DNA from: Gammaproteobacteria bacterium
Lineage (GTDB): Bacteria > Gemmatimonadota > Gemmatimonadetes > Longimicrobiales > Gaopeijiaceae
Direction of reading: 5' to 3'
Assembly: GCA_028821195.1 (NCBI GenBank)
Contig: JAPPHB010000085.1
Location: 4,580-68,579 of the forward strand
DNA: 64,000 bases
Shown: positions 17,953 to 30,217 of the stretch, one piece after another
How positions within the stretch are numbered: position 1 is the first letter of the stretch
Layout of the letters: the number at the start of each line of letters is the position of its first letter
The notes under the pieces: generated by a model
Told to the model about the DNA's origin: nothing
What the model saw: the letters and a program-made list of their open reading frames with translations, nothing else
The model's database searches: none
Translations under genes and position numbers: made by a program

Positions 17953-18432
17953 ATGAGTCCGTTGCTGAAGACAGCACTGTTCACGCTGGTGGTGCCCGGC
18001 TCGTTCGCGGGGCTCATCCCGCTGCTCATCGCGGGGGATCGGGCGGCCGCGGACGGCGCCGTTCGCGCGCTAGGCCTCCTTCTCCTGGGGCTCGGCGGGG
18101 TCCTCTACCTGCGATCCGCGTGGGACTTCGCGTCGTTCGGCCGAGGCACGCCCGCGATCACGGACGCGCCGAAGCGGCTGGTGACCCGCGGGTTCTACCG
18201 CTACTCGCGCAACCCCATGTACGTGGCCGTGCTGAGCGCGGTCTTCGGGTGGGCCATTCTCTACAGGGAGCCGGTCCTGTGGGCCTACGCGGGCGCGATC
18301 TTCGTCTTCTTCTCGCTGTTCATCCGGCTCTACGAGGAGCCGCGGCTCACGCGGGAGTTCGGGGACGAGTATGTGGCGTACATGAAGCGGGTCGGGCGCT
18401 GGCTTTCGCTCCCCGGTCGCCGGGACGCCTGA
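17953..18432 (+). CDS. Isoprenylcysteine carboxyl methyltransferase-like membrane protein
   Basis: The ATG at 17953 follows GGGAGG (17941-17946). The 159-residue product has four probable membrane helices (about 5-27, 37-54, 90-110, 112-128) and the family signature of ICMT/PEMT methyltransferases: TRGFYRYSRNPMYVAV (residues ~76-91), then the terminal YEEPRLTREFGDEYVAYMKRV that binds SAM. Bacterial members of this family methylate small lipids or have no known substrate. It is divergent from the membrane-protein gene at 17304-17828. Confidence 0.9.
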   Translation: MSPLLKTALFTLVVPGSFAGLIPLLIAGDRAAADGAVRALGLLLLGLGGVLYLRSAWDFASFGRGTPAITDAPKRLVTRGFYRYSRNPMYVAVLSAVFGWAILYREPVLWAYAGAIFVFFSLFIRLYEEPRLTREFGDEYVAYMKRVGRWLSLPGRRDA

Positions 18433-18465
18433 AGGCCCGACACCGGACACGGCGGGAGCGTTTGA

Positions 18466-19632
18466 CTACCCTTCCCCCGGGATCATGTCCAGGATCCCGA
18501 TCCGCTCCACATCGACCGAGTCCACTACCTGGATCAAGGCTCGACCATCGGGCAGGAAGACGATCGGCATGGGGAACTCGGCCGTGAGCACACCCACCGG
18601 AGCTGCGGTCGAGTCAAAGACGACGATGCGGTCGTTGCCTGACAGGTCTTCGTGTCGAACCCAGAGCCCGCCGTTCGGGTGCAGGGTAACGGCTGACACC
18701 GCCTGAGGTTTCGGGAAGTAGCCATGTCTCTGGATATACTCTCGCGGGTTCGAGTTGCACGGGCCGCGGACCCCTCGAGCCTCGAGCAGAGCCACCACCT
18801 CCCTCGCCGAGAGCTCCGGTGCCGACTCGCCGAAGGTCGATCTCCGCACGAGCCGCGCCCCATCGAACCAATCGACTTGGAAATCCGGTCCAGCGACAAC
18901 CACCACGCGATTCTCCCACTGTGACCAGTGGATGTGGGGCGATAGCGGCATGGCGATGGTAAACCTGGCGCCACAACGGGGATGATATGCGGTCGAGGAA
19001 TAGGCGGGTCTGCTCTCCACCAGGCTGACCGTGTCGGCACCGCGCACCGAGAGCAGCCGGTCGCGCCGGTTCTCGGTGACGGTAAATACATCTCGGTCCC
19101 AGAACGCGAGCCGGTCCGGCAGTGCCTGTACATGTCCGAACCACATGTGGATCACGCTCGGGGGGGCAGAGCGTTCCACGATCTCCCCATCGGCCGCGTA
19201 GCTTACAAAGAGCGCGCGGCCCGCGTCGTGAACGGTGGCGGTCCCGTTTGAGGCAGTCACGGATAGAGGTGCGCTCAGTTCACCGGGGCCTTCGCCCCGA
19301 CGACCCCATGTCGCCACCAGGTGACCAACCGGCGCGAATACAGACACCTGGTGTTGGATGCGATCGAGCACGTAGATGAGGCCTTCCTGATCGACATCGA
19401 CGAGCGCGGGACGGACCTGATAGAAGGAAGCCGGACCCGACTCTTCGCCGCCGAAGACAAGAGCGGTGTCGGCCGCGAGGTCCAAGATGGGCAATGGGCC
19501 CGAGCTTCTGGCGATTTCGACGCCAGCCGAGTCCGTACGTACGACAGTAGGGGGCGGGTCCCCGGCGCTGCAGGCCACTAGCCCGAACGAAAGGACAGCC
19601 GTGCACATCCAGGTTGCTGTCCGCCTAACCAT
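18466..19632 (-). CDS. Six-bladed beta-propeller lipoprotein
   Basis: A 388-residue lipoprotein (lipobox LSFGLVAC, Cys21). After DSAGVEI at about 34-40, typical of this 6-bladed propeller group, blades follow with VDQEGLIYVLDRIQHQVSVFA, GRRGEGPGELSAPLSV, HPNGGLWVRHEDLSGNDRIVVFD and FLPDGRALIQVVDS. The RxGEGPGE(L/F) loop is shared with the propeller lipoproteins at 39067 and 58857. They probably sit at the outer membrane or periplasmic face. Partner and ligand are unknown. It is convergent with the methyltransferase gene. Confidence 0.85.
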   Translation of the reverse strand: MVRRTATWMCTAVLSFGLVACSAGDPPPTVVRTDSAGVEIARSSGPLPILDLAADTALVFGGEESGPASFYQVRPALVDVDQEGLIYVLDRIQHQVSVFAPVGHLVATWGRRGEGPGELSAPLSVTASNGTATVHDAGRALFVSYAADGEIVERSAPPSVIHMWFGHVQALPDRLAFWDRDVFTVTENRRDRLLSVRGADTVSLVESRPAYSSTAYHPRCGARFTIAMPLSPHIHWSQWENRVVVVAGPDFQVDWFDGARLVRRSTFGESAPELSAREVVALLEARGVRGPCNSNPREYIQRHGYFPKPQAVSAVTLHPNGGLWVRHEDLSGNDRIVVFDSTAAPVGVLTAEFPMPIVFLPDGRALIQVVDSVDVERIGILDMIPGEG

Positions 19633-19691
19633 AGTTGCCTAGTTGTCTCCCTACGCGCTTGAACCGCGAGGAGCGGACGGGAATCAGCATG

Positions 19692-19811
19692 TCAGATGTC
19701 GAGATCGCGGAACAACTCCTCGACGCTGTCAAACCGTCGGCCCTTGCCGTCGACCAGCTCCTTCATGGCTTCGACGGTGGTCCGGTTGGGCACCCGAACA
19801 TCGCTCGCCAT
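19692..19811 (-). CDS. Short RelB/DinJ-like antitoxin remnant
   Basis: A 39-residue frame, ATG at 19811, with VRVPNRTTVEAMKEL and GKGRRFDSVEELFRDLDI. The second half is a good match in pattern to the C-terminal tail of RelB/DinJ-type antitoxins (..GKG..FdS.EELf.dL). The N-terminal ribbon-helix-helix is shortened and no toxin gene is next to it, so it is probably a remnant or an orphan. It starts 11 nt after the stop of the outer-membrane protein gene. Confidence 0.5.
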   Translation of the reverse strand: MASDVRVPNRTTVEAMKELVDGKGRRFDSVEELFRDLDI

Positions 19812-19822
19812 TGGATCTCGGG

Positions 19823-21043
19823 CTAGAAGAACCAGTTCGCCGACACGAAGAGCACTCTGGGGAGGGCCCCGTATTCGGATGCCAGTATGGGCGTGAGATC
19901 TTCTCCCACCGGGTCGCCACCCGCACCGAAGAACGCCCCAAGCCGCAGCGCAAGGCTCTCCGTCGCGGAGTAGCTCAGGCCCGGCGACACGAGGAACGAG
20001 CCGTCGCGCAGGCTGCCCAGCCACAGTGCGCTCGCCGACACCAGCGGGTGCAGCGCATAGGAGAGCTGCAGTACGCCCGTGTCGCGGCCGAGCACCTGCA
20101 TCTCGCTCTGAGCGAACGCGCGGCTGGTTGCGGTGGCGACGAGTTCGTCCGGGGAGGTCGCGCCCAGGCCGTCGTGCTGGTATTCGATGACGACGTAGAG
20201 GTCACGGGCACCGATGAGGAAGGTGCGGTCGAGCCCGATCGCCCCGCGCAGGGCCGTCCGGCCGTCCAGGTCACGCGCCGCCGCTTCGGCCCTGAGCGCC
20301 CACGACCCCACCGCTCCGCTCAGGAAGGCTGCACCGCCGAAGGTGTCGTGGACGACGCCCGCCCATCCCCCCATATCCCAGCCCGCGGCGTTGGTGCTCG
20401 CGCGTCCCAGCAGGGTGAGCGTCTCGCGCTCGCCGATGCGGGCGGGGCGGGCGACGACCTCGAACTGCGTGAACGCGCCGCGGTAGTAGCGGAGGCGCGC
20501 CGCGTCCACCCCGATGCGGTACTCGCGGAAGGGATCGGAGGGATCGAACGGGGAGAAGGGGTCGGCGGGAGTGAGGACCAGGGTGGTCGCCCACGACACC
20601 GGCTGCCGGCCGACGGTGAGGTCCGCGTTGGCGCCCAGGTCCACCCGCACGCTCAGCCGGTCGAAGCGGTGCCGCCACTCCGCACGGGCGCCGGAGTGGA
20701 GCTCGCCGTCCAGCGAGAGCCAGTCGCCTCCGGCAACCGCGCCCGCCGCGGTGAAGAGCTGAGCGCTGGGAGCGCCGGCCTGACGTAACGTCAGGGTGTG
20801 CTCGTAGGCCGCGTCCAGGCGCAGCGGCCCGGGCGACGTGTTCCACATGAGGCGCACGCGCTGCACGTCCGAAGCGCCCGCCGGCCCAAGCACGCTCTCC
20901 GCCACATGCGTGCCAACGTTCAGGTAGTAGCCGGAGAGCCCGGGCTGCTGGGCCGCGGCGGGATGGGGGAAGAAAGGCAGGGCCACCAGGAGGCAGGGAA
21001 GCGGGAGGCGTGGACAAGATGCGGGCCAAGGCCCGCGCCTCAT
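19823..21043 (-). CDS. Outer-membrane beta-barrel protein, porin-like
   Basis: The ATG at 21043 gives 406 residues with a signal peptide ending AAAQ. The mature protein is built of alternating hydrophobic strands with aromatic girdles (VQRVRLMWNTS, LRLDAAYEHTLTLRQ, EWRHRFDRLSVRVDLG, VLQLSYALHPLVSASALWLG) and ends in VSANWFF, the C-terminal aromatic signature for BAM-dependent insertion. The GRQPVSWATTLVLTPADPFSPFDP segment resembles proteins of the alginate-export/porin type with an N-terminal strand hairpin. No substrate can be named. Confidence 0.8.
   Translation of the reverse strand: MRRGPWPASCPRLPLPCLLVALPFFPHPAAAQQPGLSGYYLNVGTHVAESVLGPAGASDVQRVRLMWNTSPGPLRLDAAYEHTLTLRQAGAPSAQLFTAAGAVAGGDWLSLDGELHSGARAEWRHRFDRLSVRVDLGANADLTVGRQPVSWATTLVLTPADPFSPFDPSDPFREYRIGVDAARLRYYRGAFTQFEVVARPARIGERETLTLLGRASTNAAGWDMGGWAGVVHDTFGGAAFLSGAVGSWALRAEAAARDLDGRTALRGAIGLDRTFLIGARDLYVVIEYQHDGLGATSPDELVATATSRAFAQSEMQVLGRDTGVLQLSYALHPLVSASALWLGSLRDGSFLVSPGLSYSATESLALRLGAFFGAGGDPVGEDLTPILASEYGALPRVLFVSANWFF
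20779..20795. repeat. 17-bp palindrome inside the porin-like gene
   Basis: CCTGACGTAACGTCAGG is a palindrome around one central base. The core CTGACGTAACGT recurs in the intergenic dyad at 63267-63289. Inside a coding region it may be chance or a stray regulator site. Confidence 0.4.
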
Positions 21044-21450
21044 CCGTGCCCGACGGGAGGTCGAACACGTGGCATCGATGAGGCTCGGACCCTTCATGCC
21101 ACCGCCCGTCCACAGGCCATCTTCGGCCGCCCTCCACTACCCCCACCCCACGCCGGATTGCCTGTTATCCTCATCGCGTCCGCCTCGGGAAGCGCGTCGT
21201 CGGTCCAAAGCCGGCGTCGCCGACCCGGAAACACTATTGGCGCGTGCCGACCGGGTCCAGTTGCGCAGCGCGTCGGCCCCGGTCCCGTCCGAGCCATGAA
21301 CGATCTTGCCCGATCGACTCGCGGAGGTCCTGTTCGGTGATCATACGGCATGAGCTTGCGTCTCAGTGGAGGCCGCTTGCGTCTCGTTGGGGACCGACAT
21401 CATGGTACCGAGGGGTGGTGTTTCTGAACCCCGCGCTGATCGGATATCCC
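21044..21450. other. Divergent intergenic region without a gene
   Basis: This 407-nt stretch separates the porin-like gene (minus) from the MpaB-type oxygenase gene (plus). It should hold both promoters. I see no convincing -35/-10 pair, no inverted repeat of note and no coding-like frame, apart from possible alternative starts of the oxygenase (GTG at 21418). Confidence 0.6.
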
Positions 21451-22632
21451 ATGAAAGCTGATATCAGGGTGCCCGGAGCCTACGCGGCGGGATTTGAAGC
21501 GGCCCGGGCTCGCGACCCGGAACTGGCCGAGGCCTACATCCGGCACACAACCGTCGGTGATCCGCTGGCCGACGCCGTGATCGGCGATCTGGGCTCTCTG
21601 ACGCCGGAGGAGATTCACGAAACCCTGGCCGAGGCGCTCGAGGGACCTGCCACTCCTCGCGCCGGGATCCCCGAATCCCTTCTTGAATTCATCGCGCAGG
21701 CCAGTCAGGTACCGGACTGGTTCGACAGACGGCGCGCGCGTGTCGCTTCGCAAGCCTTCCTTCGCAATTCGGACATCGTCCTTGCGGGCCTCGTGGGCGG
21801 CAGCATCGTGGAGGGCTTCTCCACGCTGATCAGCAAGTCCTTCCGGATCCGGGGACGGCTCGTGGTCGCGGCCATACGGCGCCTCAAGCACAACGGCATG
21901 CAGCTCGTCGAGCAGTACCTTCCGGGGGGGATGGAGCCCAGGGGGGATGGATGGAGGCTCACGCTCCGGGCCCGCCTGGTGCATGCTCAGTCCAGGTATC
22001 TCCTCAACCACTCCGACGAATGGGACCATGAACGGTACGGCATGCCCATCAGCACCGCGCACGTGCTGCTGGCCGCGAGCGCCTTTTCGGGCCGGCTGAT
22101 GCAGCATGTCGCCACCCTTGGGGGTGACTTCACGCTGGAGGAACGTGAAGCCTTCGTCCACGTCTGGCGTTACGCCGGTCTCCTCTTCGGCATTCCCGAG
22201 GAGCTTCTCTTTCGGGACGAGGCTTCGGCGGTCCGCACATTCGAGATCGGATCCATGTGCGAGCCCCCCGCCGACCTCGACGCGATCATCATGGCCAACA
22301 GCGTGGTGAACAGCGCGCCCATCATCGTAGGCGTCAAGGTCCCGGCGGAACGCCGAGTAGTGGCCCGCACGGTCACGCAGGCTTCCCGCGAACTGATCGG
22401 AGACGAACTGGCGGACTCGTTCAATTTCCCGCGCCGGAAACGCAAGGTGCTTCCGTGGCTGCGGTTCAGGCACCGCACCCGCCGAATCGTCGCCAGGGTG
22501 CTTCCCCGCCTGGGGGCGAAACACGACCAGGACCGGTTCGAATCCTTGATGGAGTTCGCGAGCTTCGACGAGTTCGAGCACTCCTACAAACTGCCTACTG
22601 CCCTCCACGACGAGCAGTCGTCGGACTGGTAG
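21451..22632 (+). CDS. MpaB-type oxygenase (DUF2236 family)
   Basis: From the ATG at 21451 the product has 393 residues; a GTG at 21418 would add 11. It shows the all-helical DUF2236 pattern shared with latex-clearing protein and fungal MpaB: VPDWFDRRRARVA near 90-102, a hydrophobic helix IVLAGLVGGSIVEGFSTLIS, RLTLRARLVHAQSRYLL (the Arg...His-Ala...Arg helix that supplies a haem ligand in relatives), GMPISTAHVLLAASAFSGRLM and FTLEEREAFVHVWRYAGLLFGIPEELL. Relatives are haem oxygenases that cleave C=C bonds in polyisoprenoids or oxidise lipids; the substrate is unknown. No signal peptide, so cytoplasmic or membrane-attached. Confidence 0.85.
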   Translation: MKADIRVPGAYAAGFEAARARDPELAEAYIRHTTVGDPLADAVIGDLGSLTPEEIHETLAEALEGPATPRAGIPESLLEFIAQASQVPDWFDRRRARVASQAFLRNSDIVLAGLVGGSIVEGFSTLISKSFRIRGRLVVAAIRRLKHNGMQLVEQYLPGGMEPRGDGWRLTLRARLVHAQSRYLLNHSDEWDHERYGMPISTAHVLLAASAFSGRLMQHVATLGGDFTLEEREAFVHVWRYAGLLFGIPEELLFRDEASAVRTFEIGSMCEPPADLDAIIMANSVVNSAPIIVGVKVPAERRVVARTVTQASRELIGDELADSFNFPRRKRKVLPWLRFRHRTRRIVARVLPRLGAKHDQDRFESLMEFASFDEFEHSYKLPTALHDEQSSDW

Positions 22633-22664
22633 CAGCCGGCCCGCGCGCGGCGCGGGCTGGAATC

Positions 22665-23714
22665 CTATCTCCGGATCCGCTGCACCTCCAGAAGCCGCCG
22701 GCGCACCTCCTCGGCTGTCCCCGCTTCCTCCAGATCGCTCCACAGCCGGGCGATCGTAGCCGCATCCACATACCCCGGGACCGTCGTGCGCCATCCCTGC
22801 TCGGCCCGGTAGCGGTCCACGGCATCCACGGCATCCTGGGTGTAGACGTTCCAGTCGTCATCCTCGGGCGAGACGTCGTCGGCGTCGGGATGGTAGTAGC
22901 CCAGCTCGTGCAGCATCAGCTTGAGCTGGTACACGTCGCGGCCGATCTCCTGCTGCAGGATCCGGAATCCCAGCGTCTCGGAGATGGCGTCGTAGATCCG
23001 GCGCATCTCGGCGAGCGGGTCCTCGTGCTCGCAGACGTTGATCTGCACGGTGAGGCCGTCCTCGCGGCGGGCCATGCCGGGGCGCGGATCGGCGACGATG
23101 ACCGCGGCGGACTGGGCCTCGCCGTGGCGCGCATCCCCTCCCATCAGGTGTCCGGCCTGCAGGGCCTCGATGAGCCGGTCGGCCAGGTGGCGGGCCGCCC
23201 CCTCGGTGGACTCGAAGCTCTCGCCCACGGCATCGACGACTTCCGGCCCGACCAGGGTATTGCCCTGCGCCACGTAGTTGGGGCCTGCGCGATGACCGGC
23301 CCACTGGCTGCGCGTCCCGGTGTGCTGGGCGGAGCGGCCGTCCACGCCGATCACCCCGATCTGGCGCCGGGCCGCGTTTTCGTCTGCCGCCAGGCGCTGG
23401 GCGAGCGCGTCCTCCGGGGAGACACCCTGCTCGATCAGGTCGAGGAGCTCGTAGCCGTACTCGGTGCGGGTCGCCGCCTGGGTCGCCACCGCGCCCACGC
23501 CCTTGCGCACCCATGGCACGCCGTTGCCCACGCACGCGTTGCGTGTGGTGACCGCCACCCCCGATTCCCCGGTGGCGGGGTCGATGGCCGCGATCGAGAA
23601 GGTGTGGAAGACGAGCTCTTCGCCCGTACGCCACCCTGCCGGTTCCTGTGCGCGGGCCTCCGCCGCAAGCGCGAGCGCCACGAGCGTCAGGGTCATCATT
23701 CGTCGAGCGATCAT
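22665..23714 (-). CDS. Exported DUF1028 protein with C-terminal peptidoglycan-binding-like domain
   Basis: ATG 23714 follows GAGGAGG. The 349-residue product has a signal peptide (to about residue 22, EARAQ). DUF1028 begins HTFSIAAIDPATGESGVAV (37-55) and continues with NACVGNGVPWVRKGVGAVATQA, GVSPEDAL and GRSAQHTGT, an Ntn-hydrolase-like fold. The tail from about 255 (DVYQLKLMLHELGYY...DDWNVYTQDAVDAVDRYRAEQGW) matches the small peptidoglycan-binding-type domain often fused to DUF1028. The enzymatic role is not established. It is divergent from the Cox-like operon with a 260-nt gap that must hold both promoters. Confidence 0.9.
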   Translation of the reverse strand: MIARRMMTLTLVALALAAEARAQEPAGWRTGEELVFHTFSIAAIDPATGESGVAVTTRNACVGNGVPWVRKGVGAVATQAATRTEYGYELLDLIEQGVSPEDALAQRLAADENAARRQIGVIGVDGRSAQHTGTRSQWAGHRAGPNYVAQGNTLVGPEVVDAVGESFESTEGAARHLADRLIEALQAGHLMGGDARHGEAQSAAVIVADPRPGMARREDGLTVQINVCEHEDPLAEMRRIYDAISETLGFRILQQEIGRDVYQLKLMLHELGYYHPDADDVSPEDDDWNVYTQDAVDAVDRYRAEQGWRTTVPGYVDAATIARLWSDLEEAGTAEEVRRRLLEVQRIRR

Positions 23715-23974
23715 CGGTCCTCCTCGGAGTGGTGTTCCACGGCCTGCCACCGGCCGGGGGACGGCCCGCCGCCCAGCGTGGGAAGCGCCCGTCCCCGGGG
23801 AAGGAGCAGGCTGCCGCCAAGGTAGGGTGGCGCAACGCGGCAACAAAGATTGCGTCAGCGGCGACACCCTAGATAAACTCGGCAGGACGGTTGCGTCGAT
23901 ACGGCAGAACGACGCCCGTGAATCTGAGTAATCGATGCTTGTTGATGCATCCTCATCTTGCGAAAGGAGGATCG

Positions 23975-24444
23975 ATGCCCGCGGTAACGATGACGGTGAA
24001 CGGGGTCTCGCGCTCGGCGGATGTCGAGGGCCGCACCCTCCTGGTCGACTTTCTGCGCGAGCAACTGGCGCTGACCGGGACTCACGTGGGGTGCGACACC
24101 AGCCAGTGCGGGGCCTGTGTCGTTCACATGAACGGCCAGTCCGTGAAGAGTTGTACCTGCCTCGCGGTGGACGCCGACGGGGCGGACGTGACCACGATCG
24201 AAGGGCTCGCGAACGGCGCGGACCTGCATCCGATGCAGGAGGCCTTCCGGGAGCACCACGGGCTGCAGTGCGGGTTCTGCACGCCCGGGATGGTCATGAG
24301 CGCCATCGACCTTGTGAACCGGAATCCGAGCCCGAGCGAGGGTGAGGTCCGGCACTGGCTCGACGGCAACTTCTGCCGGTGCACCGGCTACCACAACATC
24401 GTCAAGGCCGTCATGGCCGGCGCGGACGCGATGGGAGGTGGGTC

Positions 24445-24448
<4 letters not shown>
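23975..24448 (+). CDS. coxS: Cox-type [2Fe-2S] small subunit of a molybdenum hydroxylase
   Basis: ATG 23975 follows AAAGGAGG (23963-23970). The 157-residue subunit carries the two iron-sulfur clusters that move electrons from the molybdenum site to FAD. The plant-ferredoxin-type cluster uses Cys40, 45, 48 and 60 ([10 protein letters not shown]). The second uses Cys99, 102, 134 and 136 ([16 protein letters not shown]). The product has no signal peptide, so the enzyme is cytoplasmic. Its stop overlaps the large-subunit start by 4 nt. Confidence 0.95.
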
Positions 24449-26820
<2,372 letters not shown>

Positions 26821-26832
26821 CCGGAGGCGACA

Positions 26833-27627
26833 GTGGACGATTTCCAATATCACGCACCGTCTTCGGTTGACGGTGTCCTGAGCGCCCTCAGGGGCGCGGA
26901 CGACGGCAAGGTGCTGGCGGGAGGGATGAGCCTCGTGCCCGTCCTGAAGCTGGGCATGGCGGCGCCGAGCGACCTGGTGTCGCTCCGCAACGTGCCGGGA
27001 CTGAGCGACATCGAGGATCACGGGCACTGCCTCAAGATCGGGGCCTGCTGCACGCACGCGCAGGTCGCGGCTTCGAGCGTGGTGCAGGAGCGCATCCCGG
27101 CGCTGGCGGCGATGGCCGGCCGCATCGGCGATCCCCAGGTGCGCAACTGCGGCACCATCGGTGGCTCGGTGGCGCACAACGACCCGGCGGCGGATTATCC
27201 GGCGGCGTGCGTCGGGCTCGGAGCGACCATCATCACCGACCGGCGCAAGATCTCGTCGGACGACTTCTTCGGGTCGATGTTCGAGACCGCGCTCGAGGAG
27301 GATGAGCTGGTCACCGCCGTGTGCTTCCCCATCGTTGCGCGGGCCGCGTACGCCAAGTTCGAGAACCCGGCGTCGAAGTATGCGGTCGCGGGGGTCATGG
27401 TGGCCGAGAGTGACGACGGAGTGCGGGTCGCGGTGAGCGGCGCGGGCGCGGGCGTCTTCCGGGTGGCGGAGATGGAGGCCGCGCTGGCGGATGACTTCTC
27501 GGCCGATGCGGTGGCGGGGATCGGCGTGTCCTCGGACGGGCTCCTGTCCGACAACGTCGCAGGCGCCGAGTACCGGGCCCATCTGGTCACGGTGATGGCG
27601 AAGCGGGCCGTGGAGGCCTGCGGCTAG
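26833..27627 (+). CDS. coxM: Cox-type FAD-binding medium subunit
   Basis: The GTG start at 26833 follows GGAGG. The 264-residue subunit binds FAD and passes electrons on to a quinone or other acceptor. The two FAD motifs are AGGMSLVP (29-36) and NCGTIGGSVAHNDPAAD (105-121). A CO-dehydrogenase-type C-terminal domain follows (ASKYAVAGVMVAE). Third gene of the S-L-M set. Confidence 0.95.
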   Translation: MDDFQYHAPSSVDGVLSALRGADDGKVLAGGMSLVPVLKLGMAAPSDLVSLRNVPGLSDIEDHGHCLKIGACCTHAQVAASSVVQERIPALAAMAGRIGDPQVRNCGTIGGSVAHNDPAADYPAACVGLGATIITDRRKISSDDFFGSMFETALEEDELVTAVCFPIVARAAYAKFENPASKYAVAGVMVAESDDGVRVAVSGAGAGVFRVAEMEAALADDFSADAVAGIGVSSDGLLSDNVAGAEYRAHLVTVMAKRAVEACG

Positions 27628-27647
27628 CGGAGTCCGGCGAAGCTCGG

Positions 27648-28666
<1,019 letters not shown>

Positions 28667-28670
<4 letters not shown>

Positions 28671-29104
28671 AACGTCTGATGGTCGTGTGCCTGCTGCTGG
28701 CTGCGCCGATCCAGGCCCAGGATGAGCCGGGACTGCTGATGCTTGAAGCAGGCATCGACGGCGGCAACAGCATCGCCTGTCCCGGGCACTACGTCGGCGT
28801 CCAGGCTCGCGTCGCCGACCCGGTGTCGGTGTACGCCAACGTTGACAACTGGCGTTGCATCGATGCCGCGGGCACGACCAGCCGGGGAGGGCTGTCCGTC
28901 CGGCTCGGACGCGCCGATTGGCTCGTGCGGCCAGCGGCGCGCGCGGGACTCGCCTACGACGGAGACGATATCCTCGCTACCCTCGGCGCCAGCCTGACGC
29001 TCGGCCGGCGGTACGGCGGACGCGTGATCCTGGACCGGCAGTCGCTGGCAGACAGCGACGATGCGCTCGTTCTGTTCCAGATCGGGGGCTACATCTCGTT
29101 CTGA
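28667..29104 (+). CDS. Small exported protein of unknown function
   Basis: A 145-residue product with a clear signal peptide (MKRLMVVCLLLAAPIQAQ). The rest is strand-rich (YVGVQARVADPVSVYANVD, SRGGLSVRLGRADWLVRPAARAGLAY, LGASLTLGRRYGGRVILDRQ) and ends in Phe (IGGYISF), which fits a small eight-strand outer-membrane barrel. I do not recognise a family. Two cysteines (CPGHY and WRCID) could form a disulfide. The 4-nt overlap with coxD ties it to the Cox-like operon. Confidence 0.7.
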
Positions 29105-29217
29105 GTGCGGCAGCGCGCCGCCAGTTATTGGTACTGACCAGGTTGGCCCTTCAGCGCTGCGGTAGTGTATCCGGACAAGGTGTTCCGGAATCCACATCGC
29201 GATTGCACGGAGGACAT

Positions 29218-30114
29218 ATGCGCAGCTTGCGCCGAGTTCCAGCTGTTTCCCCGGTGCCGGTGCTTGTCATCGCCGTTTCCGTTCTCGCGGGGGCATTCGT
29301 CTCCCCGGCCGCGGTCCAGGCTCAGGCGCCCCCCGACATCCCCGCTCCGAGCGACACCGTCTACGAGGTTCGGCTCGGCGACGGCTCGGTGATCTTTGCG
29401 CAGGTCGTGGAGGTGGATGATGCACGTGTGGTCTTCGAAACCGTGGGCGGTGCCCGACTCGATGTGGAACGTTCCGGGATCGAAGCTGTCCGTCCCGCCA
29501 CCGGGCAGGTGGTGGAGGGCGAGTTCTGGGCCGAGGATCCCGGCGGTACGCGGCTCTTCTTCACATCGACCGGGCGCTCGCTCAGGCGCGGCGAGTCGTA
29601 CATCGGCACGTACGTGGTCGTCCTGCCGTTCGCCGCGGTCGGGATCACCGATCGTTTCACCATCGTGGGCGGGGCGCCCATTCTCTTCGGGGAGCTCGAG
29701 CCCTTCTATCTGGGTCCGAAGCTCCAGATTATCCGGCAGCCCGAGGTCCAGGCATCCGTCGGAACGCTCGCTTTCTTCTTCGATGACGAGGTGGTCGGGG
29801 TCGCGTACGGGGTGGCGACGTTCGGTGACACGGAAAGAGCCCTGTCCGCGGGCATCGGCTATTTCTATTCGGGCGACGAGGTCCTCAACGAGCCGGCGTT
29901 CATGCTGGGCGGCGAAACCCGGGTCAGCCGCAGGATCAAGCTCATCACCGAGAACTATGTCCTTCCCGACGCAGTGGGTGTCGTCCTGTCCGGAGGATTC
30001 CGGATCATCGGCGACCGCTTCAACACCGAAGTCGGAGCCATGGGCGCCATCGCCGACGGCGACGGGGGCTGCTGCGTGCCGCTCATCAACTTCTCGTACT
30101 CGTTCGGGAGATAG
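29218..30114 (+). CDS. Exported beta-barrel-like protein of unknown function
   Basis: ATG 29218 follows GGAGG (29208-). The 298-residue product has a signal peptide (PVPVLVIAVSVLAGAFVSPAAVQAQ) and an N-terminal segment VYEVRLGDGSVIFAQVVEVDDARVVFETVGGARLDV that looks like an Sm/YopT-type small strand domain (about 47-85). It then has many amphipathic strands and ends INFSYSFGR. No enzyme motif; perhaps an outer-membrane protein. It is separated from the upstream gene by 113 nt, which may contain its own promoter. Confidence 0.7.
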   Translation: MRSLRRVPAVSPVPVLVIAVSVLAGAFVSPAAVQAQAPPDIPAPSDTVYEVRLGDGSVIFAQVVEVDDARVVFETVGGARLDVERSGIEAVRPATGQVVEGEFWAEDPGGTRLFFTSTGRSLRRGESYIGTYVVVLPFAAVGITDRFTIVGGAPILFGELEPFYLGPKLQIIRQPEVQASVGTLAFFFDDEVVGVAYGVATFGDTERALSAGIGYFYSGDEVLNEPAFMLGGETRVSRRIKLITENYVLPDAVGVVLSGGFRIIGDRFNTEVGAMGAIADGDGGCCVPLINFSYSFGR

Positions 30115-30149
30115 ACTGCGCGCATCGCTCTTGCCCCATATCTCTCTGG

Positions 30150-30164
30150 AATTACCTTGTAATT
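30150..30164. promoter_or_regulatory. Inverted repeat upstream of mazEF, possible operator
   Basis: AATTAC-CTT-GTAATT is a perfect 6-bp dyad (30150-30155 and 30159-30164) in an AT-rich patch 54 nt before the mazE start. AbrB-type antitoxins commonly repress their own promoter at such dyads. Confidence 0.55.
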
Positions 30165-30175
30165 ACAAATCCGCC

Positions 30176-30216
30176 CTCAAGACCCGAGAAACCGCCTCAA
30201 GGACCCGAGGAACCGC
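30176..30216 (+). repeat. Tandem 20/21-bp repeat just before the mazE start
   Basis: CTCAAGACCCGAGAAACCGC (30176-30195) is followed directly by CTCAAGGACCCGAGGAACCGC (30196-30216). Only the second copy contains GAGG, a usable ribosome-binding site 5-9 nt before the ATG. Confidence 0.65.
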
Positions 30217-30217
30217 G

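Noticed and set aside
19635-20788. Plus-strand frames across the porin-like gene
   Set aside because: No family signal; the minus strand encodes a signal peptide and regular strands ending in WFF.
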